Shown: piece by piece, positions 59,299 to 64,000 of the stretch | Numbering within the stretch: the stretch's first letter is position 1 | Layout of the letters: each line of letters opens with the position of its first letter | Origin: Pedobacter cryoconitis | GTDB lineage: Bacteria; Bacteroidota; Bacteroidia; Sphingobacteriales; Sphingobacteriaceae | Reading direction: 5' to 3' | Assembly: GCF_014200605.1 (NCBI RefSeq) | Contig: NZ_JACHCE010000005.1 | Span: 372,001-436,000 of the forward strand | DNA length: 64,000 nt | Position numbers and translations under genes: made by a program | The notes under the pieces: generated by a model | The model's input: the letters and a program-made list of their open reading frames with translations, nothing else | What the model was told of the DNA's origin: nothing | The model's database searches: none

Positions 59299-61674
59299 AT
59301 GTTCCAACATCATCTGTTACTGATTTATAGAAATTTTAAAAAATATAAGAGTTCGTTCTTTATTAATCTTGTAGGGCTAACTGCCGGGCTTACCTGTACT
59401 TTACTGATTTATTTATGGGTAAATGATGAGCTCAGAATGGATAAGTTTCAGGAGAAAGGAAGTCAGCTTTACCAGGTGATGGAGAATGAAAAGACTGAAG
59501 CAGGGATCAATACTACCGATCTGACTGCCGGCCTGTTAGCTGAAGCTCTCTTAAAAGAAATGCCAGAGGTAGAGGATGCAGTTATGGTTTCGCCTGCTTA
59601 TTGGATTGCATCAAGCAAACTCTCTGTGAAAAATAATACAGGTATTCAGGGGGGAGGACTTTTTGCCGGAAAGAATTTTTTTAAGGTGTTTTCGTATCCT
59701 TTAATTTCAGGTAATGCTGATCAGGTACTGAATAACAAGAATTCGATTGTTATTTCAGCGCAAATGGCAATGAAATTATTCCATAGTACAGATGTAGTAG
59801 GAAAAGAAGTTACATGGGAAAATTCAGATATGGTCAACGAAAACCATACACTGATTTCGGGTGTGTTTAAAGATATACCTGCTAATTCTTCAGGTAAGTT
59901 TGATTTTATAGTTTCTATAGATCCGCTGATGGTGCCGGAATCTGGATTGCGCAAATGGGAAAGTCATGGCCCTAATACCTTTGTAGTGCTGAAAAAAGGT
60001 GCAGATGTTGAGGTTTTTAATTCAAGGATTAAGAATTTTATGCAGTCAAAAGGAGTGGATAGAAGGGAGTTATTCATCAGGGCATATACAGATAGTTATT
60101 TATATGATAAATATGAAAATGGGAAACAGGCCGGTGGCAGAATTGAATACGTAAAATTGTTTTCTCTGATTGCTGTATTTATCCTGATTATTGCCTGTGT
60201 CAATTTTATGAATCTGGCAACTGCCAGGGCTTCGGTCAGGATGAAAGAGGTTGGTATTAAAAAGGTGATGGGGGCCAGCCGTGGGTCACTGATGATGCAA
60301 TATATGGGAGAAGCTATTTTCCTGGCTTTTCTTTCTTTGTTTTTCTCTTTACTTTTTGTGGAATTGCTGCTTCCTCAGTTCAATGAAGTTACCGGAAAAC
60401 ATTTGTTTTTACATTTTGATCTGAAGCTTATTCTTGCATTAATGGGGATAACAATTTTCACCGGACTGATCTCAGGTAGTTATCCGGCCCTGTATTTATC
60501 TGGTTTTAATCCTGCCGCCGCCTTAAAAGGGAAAATAAGTCATAGTGCAGGAGAATTATGGACGCGTCAGGGATTAGTTGTCTTTCAGTTTACGCTTTCA
60601 GTTATCCTGATTGTATCTGTATTGGTTGTCTATAAACAGATTGAATTTGTACAGCATACGAAGGCTGGTTATCAGAAGGATAATGTTTTATATATTGAAG
60701 CAGAAGGAAAACTTAAAACTAATGCGGGAACTTTCATTACAGCATTGAAAAATATCCCTGATGTAGTGAATGCCTCGAGTATGGATAAGCGGTTTATTGG
60801 GGACCTGAAAGGTACAGTTGGTGATTTTAACTGGGAAGGCAGAGATCCGAAACAGGTAATTAAGTTCCAGTTTGCTGGTCTTAATAGTGGCCTGATCGAG
60901 ACTATGGGAATGGAAATGGCTGATGGCCGTGCATTTTCCAGTCAGTTTGGTGCTGATAGTACAAAAGTTATCATTAATGAGGCTGGAATAAAAGTGATGG
61001 GATTGAAAGATCCTATAGGGAAGATCTTTACTTTATGGGGTAAAGAACTGCAAATTATAGGAGTAATGAAGGATGTTCATTTTGAATCTATGCACGAGGT
61101 AATCAAGCCTATGTTTTTCTTATACAATGCTAAGAATACGAACAGGATTATGGTTAAGATTAAAGCGGGGCATGAAAAGAATACCGTTGCTGCAATTCTG
61201 CACCTTTACAGGGATTTTAATCAGGGAGGTAATCCCAGCTATAAGTTTTTAGATCAGGATTTTCAGGAGCAATATATTGCAGAGAACAGAATTTCACTGT
61301 TATCAAGGTATTTCGCCATTCTGGCTATTGTGATATCCTGCCTTGGTTTATTCGGACTGGCTTCTTTTACTGCAGCACGCAAACTGAAAGAAATTGGGGT
61401 CAGAAAGGTTTTGGGAGCAAGTGAATGGGCAATCATTTATAGCTTATCTAAAGATTTTGTAAAGCCGGTCATCATATCGATACTGATCGCATTGCCATTG
61501 AGTTATATTTTGACAAAGTACTGGCTGGCTACTTTTGCCTATAGAATAGAATTGCAGTTATGGTATTTTGCCGGAGCGGGATTTCTTGCACTGCTTATCT
61601 CATGGGTTACTGTTAGTATACAGGCTATAAAGGCCGGGCTGAAAAATCCGATAGCTTGTTTAAGAGACGAATAA
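59299..61674 (+). CDS. MacB/FtsX-type ABC transporter permease
   Basis: A 791-residue permease with the arrangement TM1, MacB-type periplasmic domain (about 45-275), FtsX TM set (IEYVKLFSLIAVFILIIACV ... VGIKKVMGASRGSL), a second periplasmic domain (about 455-665), and a second FtsX set (ISLLSRYFAILAIVISCLGL, LKEIGVRKVLGAS). This two-FtsX layout is typical of Bacteroidota. No ATPase gene is adjacent, so it must use one encoded elsewhere, or it has a role other than transport. No substrate is suggested. Confidence 0.92.
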   Translation: MFQHHLLLIYRNFKKYKSSFFINLVGLTAGLTCTLLIYLWVNDELRMDKFQEKGSQLYQVMENEKTEAGINTTDLTAGLLAEALLKEMPEVEDAVMVSPAYWIASSKLSVKNNTGIQGGGLFAGKNFFKVFSYPLISGNADQVLNNKNSIVISAQMAMKLFHSTDVVGKEVTWENSDMVNENHTLISGVFKDIPANSSGKFDFIVSIDPLMVPESGLRKWESHGPNTFVVLKKGADVEVFNSRIKNFMQSKGVDRRELFIRAYTDSYLYDKYENGKQAGGRIEYVKLFSLIAVFILIIACVNFMNLATARASVRMKEVGIKKVMGASRGSLMMQYMGEAIFLAFLSLFFSLLFVELLLPQFNEVTGKHLFLHFDLKLILALMGITIFTGLISGSYPALYLSGFNPAAALKGKISHSAGELWTRQGLVVFQFTLSVILIVSVLVVYKQIEFVQHTKAGYQKDNVLYIEAEGKLKTNAGTFITALKNIPDVVNASSMDKRFIGDLKGTVGDFNWEGRDPKQVIKFQFAGLNSGLIETMGMEMADGRAFSSQFGADSTKVIINEAGIKVMGLKDPIGKIFTLWGKELQIIGVMKDVHFESMHEVIKPMFFLYNAKNTNRIMVKIKAGHEKNTVAAILHLYRDFNQGGNPSYKFLDQDFQEQYIAENRISLLSRYFAILAIVISCLGLFGLASFTAARKLKEIGVRKVLGASEWAIIYSLSKDFVKPVIISILIALPLSYILTKYWLATFAYRIELQLWYFAGAGFLALLISWVTVSIQAIKAGLKNPIACLRDE

Positions 61675-61682
61675 GAATTGAG

Positions 61683-61709
61683 AAGGAGATGAAGGTTATT
61701 CATCTCCTT
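61683..61709. terminator. Terminator between the permease and tssK genes
   Basis: A perfect 10-bp stem (AAGGAGATGA/TCATCTCCTT) with a 7-nt loop begins 8 bases past the permease stop and is followed by a long T-rich run. The convergent tssK gene ends 14 bases further on. Confidence 0.8.
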
Positions 61710-61723
61710 TTATTTTTTGAGTT

Positions 61724-62881
61724 TTAATCCAGTAAAGTCCAGGTTCTTTTGGTTTGAACCTGCTGTACCATTTGCTGCTCTGCAACAACGATGTTTTCTT
61801 TACGCTGACCTATATATTCAAGCATGCTTAGTTTATTCCAGAGCGCTACCATTACTTTTAAAAACTCTTCAATTGCAGACATTGATGTATGGATATTCTG
61901 ATGATCATAAATCATTTCAATATTACGTGCCAGCAGTTCTTCGAAGTTTCCCGGAGTTACATCACGCCACTCGTAGAAATATTTAAGCATTTCTTCTCTT
62001 TCCCTGGGTTCAATCAATTTGATCCCTGTGAAAAATACATGCGCCAGGTTGGAACAGTAACCTACAATATGAACAGGAGACTGCTGATAACCTAAATTCC
62101 TGTAGTTGAAAAATATCTGTGCGATATAATCCAGCAGCTTTTCAGATAATAAACGGATATTTCTTCCCAGAGGAGTAATGGAATCTTTAGCAGAGGTCTT
62201 ATCGATAATTTTAAAGGCCGCCAGCTGCAGATCGTTAATTAATGAGCTGAACAGTTCATAATATCTGATCAGGCCGGGGTGGCTGACAATAGAACTGCTT
62301 GGTGGGATATAATTGGTATTAATGGCTATTCTGCCATTCTCCACCACAAACTGGCCTATGGTAAGATGATAACTATCTGTTGCATTCGGGGTTATTTCTG
62401 ATGCAGGCAGAATTGCAATACTATATTTCTTTGAAATATCCGGGTATCTTGGCGGGTTATCCTGCGGATCGGGGCTTCCGGAAGGTACTCTTTCAAAAGG
62501 ATTGACCAGCAACAGGATATTATAAACCGAAACTTTGGAATAATCCGTGTTTTCATTGCTGAAAAACTGGCTGTGAGAAAGCTGGTTATCATAATTTGAG
62601 GTATTTGCAATATCAATTCTGCATCCCTCGGCAGTAATGGCATTACAATGCCTTACCTTAATCTCAATATGATTTGTTGCCTTTTCTGAGATTTCTATAT
62701 CATGTGATACACGCTCACCAACAAAAGGAGGGAGAAGGCCGTAGTTAAAGTTGTTCAAAGATATTGAATTGGCATCTCTCACAAAGTCCTGGTTAAACTG
62801 ATCTGTAGCAACAAAATGGCTGCTGGATAGTTTCATCCCATCCACCCAGTTAACGGGTTTATATTTTAGTGGTGAAATCAT
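61724..62881 (-). CDS. tssK: Type VI secretion baseplate protein TssK
   Basis: A 385-residue protein with the TssK N-terminal layout: PVNWVDGMKLSSSHFVATDQ, then a two-lobed shoulder domain (YSIAILPASEITPNATDSYH) and a C-terminal helical head (RNIEMIYDHQNIHTSMSAIE). TssK trimers link the baseplate to the membrane complex. The length and sequence are of the Bacteroidota (T6SS-iii) form. It lies 10 bases after the TssN gene on the same strand. Support is by pattern and by the neighbour. Confidence 0.75.
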   Translation of the reverse strand: MISPLKYKPVNWVDGMKLSSSHFVATDQFNQDFVRDANSISLNNFNYGLLPPFVGERVSHDIEISEKATNHIEIKVRHCNAITAEGCRIDIANTSNYDNQLSHSQFFSNENTDYSKVSVYNILLLVNPFERVPSGSPDPQDNPPRYPDISKKYSIAILPASEITPNATDSYHLTIGQFVVENGRIAINTNYIPPSSSIVSHPGLIRYYELFSSLINDLQLAAFKIIDKTSAKDSITPLGRNIRLLSEKLLDYIAQIFFNYRNLGYQQSPVHIVGYCSNLAHVFFTGIKLIEPREREEMLKYFYEWRDVTPGNFEELLARNIEMIYDHQNIHTSMSAIEEFLKVMVALWNKLSMLEYIGQRKENIVVAEQQMVQQVQTKRTWTLLD

Positions 62882-62891
62882 AGTAGTTTAA

Positions 62892-63785
62892 TTATATGAA
62901 AATAGATTCGTCTCCGACTGTTTCAGGCTTATTGGCATTTTCAGATACCCTTTTCGCATAAATTGTAACTTTCTCTGTGATCCGGTTGGTCATGATATCA
63001 TGGTCCGGGTCAATAAATATATTCTTTCTGAAAAAAGAAGTTTTAATAAAAAATATCCACTTGAAAGACTCACTGTCTTCACTGGTATATTTCACAGGGC
63101 TTTTAGGGAATTTGAGGTTATAATCTTCAATGAATTTATAGAACCAGTTCCCGAATACCATATTTTCAGGGGCTTTGGCTTTTACACGTAAAGGTTCAGG
63201 ATCATCTGTGTTTTTATATAATTCAAGCTCCAGAACAAGCATACGGTCAAAGTCTAAATGATCCATATCAATATTGATAGGGCTTGACGGATATTGCCAG
63301 ATCTTATAGATTTCAGTTGGGATGCTGATCAGTGCTACATAGGCCCACCAGAATAGTAAAGGAACGATAAAAGTCAGGATGCTTGTTGCAGCCCATAACC
63401 CGAAATGAATCTCACTAAGCCAGTTAAAAGCGAGCTGGAATAAGTAAAAACTCAGCAGTGAGCCCACCAGTATACCGAAGATGATAAAAAGCTTTCTATC
63501 CAGTAATTCTTTTGGATATTTTTTGGTGAACAGGTAAACAAAAAGGGTACCGGCCATCACATAATAAATCTGACAGATAATATATCCCCAGGGCATAAAA
63601 TCGAAGCTCAGAAATCCAAGGAAACCAGGTAAAGCGAGTACCAGGCTTAATACCAGAATACCGATAATCAATCTTTTGTTATTAAGAAACTGGTTCTTCT
63701 TGTTTACAATTGAGAGTAAAGCTGCGGATACAATAAAAATTAAAGGGAATAATAAATATCGGATAAAGAATGATTGAACGTCCAT
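62892..63785 (-). CDS. tssN: TssN-like membrane protein of the Bacteroidota T6SS
   Basis: A 297-residue protein with five predicted TM helices in the first 155 residues (FIRYLLFPLIFIVSAALLSI, LIIGILVLSLVLALPGFLGF, YIICQIYYVMAGTLFVYLFT and others), then a soluble domain with MVFGNWFYKFIEDYNLKFPK and TEKVTIYAKR. This layout fits TssN, one of the subtype-iii-specific proteins that replace TssJLM in Bacteroidota. It is the first gene of the minus-strand unit seen here. Identification relies on architecture and adjacency to TssK. Confidence 0.65.
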   Translation of the reverse strand: MDVQSFFIRYLLFPLIFIVSAALLSIVNKKNQFLNNKRLIIGILVLSLVLALPGFLGFLSFDFMPWGYIICQIYYVMAGTLFVYLFTKKYPKELLDRKLFIIFGILVGSLLSFYLFQLAFNWLSEIHFGLWAATSILTFIVPLLFWWAYVALISIPTEIYKIWQYPSSPINIDMDHLDFDRMLVLELELYKNTDDPEPLRVKAKAPENMVFGNWFYKFIEDYNLKFPKSPVKYTSEDSESFKWIFFIKTSFFRKNIFIDPDHDIMTNRITEKVTIYAKRVSENANKPETVGDESIFI

Positions 63786-63819
63786 TAAATTCTACTTGAT
63801 GTTTTTGTTTAACTCTTAA

Positions 63820-63827
63820 CAAATATA
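63820..63827 (-). promoter_or_regulatory. -7 promoter element of the tssN-tssK unit
   Basis: The minus strand reads TATATTTG, fitting TAnnTTTG, 35 bases before the tssN ATG. A TTTG at 63843-63846 is a possible -33, though the 15-base spacer is short. Confidence 0.4.
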
Positions 63828-63902
63828 ATACCTTAAATATATCAAAATAAGAATGGTATAGTTATTAGTGTATATTAGTTTAATTATATCGTAAATAAAT
63901 AT

Positions 63903-64000
63903 ATGAAACAGAGGCTGCATTTAAAGAACGATTTGAATACTGATTTTCAAGCTATCACTAAAGTTGCAGAGCTGATCGAAAATGGGGATTTTCATACAGA
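63903..64000 (+). CDS. Start of an unidentified gene, cut by the window edge
   Basis: An ATG at 63903 opens a frame that runs off the right edge (32 codons: MKQRLHLKNDLNTDFQAITK, then VAELIENGDFHT). It is divergent from tssN with 117 bases between them, so it is probably part of the type VI locus. The fragment is too short to name a family. Confidence 0.55.
   Translation, partial: MKQRLHLKNDLNTDFQAITKVAELIENGDFHT

Overview
The window looks like the chromosome of a Bacteroidota bacterium, most likely a Pedobacter-like member of the Sphingobacteriaceae. I infer this from the A+T-rich sequence, the SusC-type and carboxypeptidase-regulatory-domain TonB receptors, the TAnnTTTG promoter motifs, the heavy-metal RND pump fused to its outer-membrane channel, the Bacteroidota-style split KdpD, and a type VI secretion locus of the Bacteroidota subtype (TssK and TssN). 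No database search was possible; all family calls come from reading motifs.

Layout. 1-4.7 kb, minus strand: the 5' part of a SusC-like receptor (its SusD partner would lie off the left edge), a UBP-zinc-finger/2OG-dioxygenase pair, and an alpha-oxoamine synthase with a co-transcribed TetR regulator. 5-11.7 kb, plus: a metal-efflux operon made of a small His/Asp-rich secreted protein, a CusA-TolC fusion, a CusB-like lipoprotein adaptor and an abutting Dph6-like ATPase. 11.8-18.1 kb: an LD-carboxypeptidase, a DUF937-OmpA envelope protein, a TetR/VOC pair and a siderophore-type TonB receptor. 18.2-33.3 kb: an accessory-looking stretch of single genes and pairs (two AraC and one TetR regulators, four alpha/beta hydrolases including two of epoxide-hydrolase type, SDR enzymes, an inositol-monophosphatase-like protein, a beta-helix-like secreted protein, an EreA/ChaN-like protein and several unknowns), ending at a tRNA-Pro. 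A diverged 39-bp direct repeat brackets its last 2.2 kb.

34.9-44.3 kb, plus: a complete Kdp potassium-uptake locus (a 27-codon ORF, kdpF, kdpA, kdpB, kdpC, a porin, a 91-aa two-TM protein, a kinase-less KdpD sensor and a separate histidine kinase). No KdpE response regulator is present. 44.3-50.2 kb, minus: a histidine-utilisation operon marR-hutH-hutU-hutI-hutG, tightly overlapped, converting histidine to glutamate and formamide, with a palindromic operator directly before marR. 50.4 kb holds an intergenic hairpin with a 29-bp perfect stem. 50.6-56.6 kb, plus: a PAP2 phosphatase overlapping a second tripartite RND efflux operon whose adaptor lacks the usual alpha-helical hairpin. 56.7-61.7 kb: a YncE-like beta-propeller protein, a half-size EamA transporter, a sterol-desaturase-family protein and an orphan FtsX/MacB-type permease. 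61.7-64 kb: the edge of a type VI secretion cluster (TssK, TssN) and the start of a divergent unidentified gene.

No CRISPR array, insertion sequence, transposase or phage gene was seen. I did not find a clear new multi-gene defence or biosynthetic system. The observations most worth following are the internal signal peptide in the CusA-TolC fusion, the hairpin-less RND adaptor, the split KdpD without KdpE and its repeat-rich leader, the 63-bp intergenic palindrome, and the repeat-bracketed segment beside tRNA-Pro.
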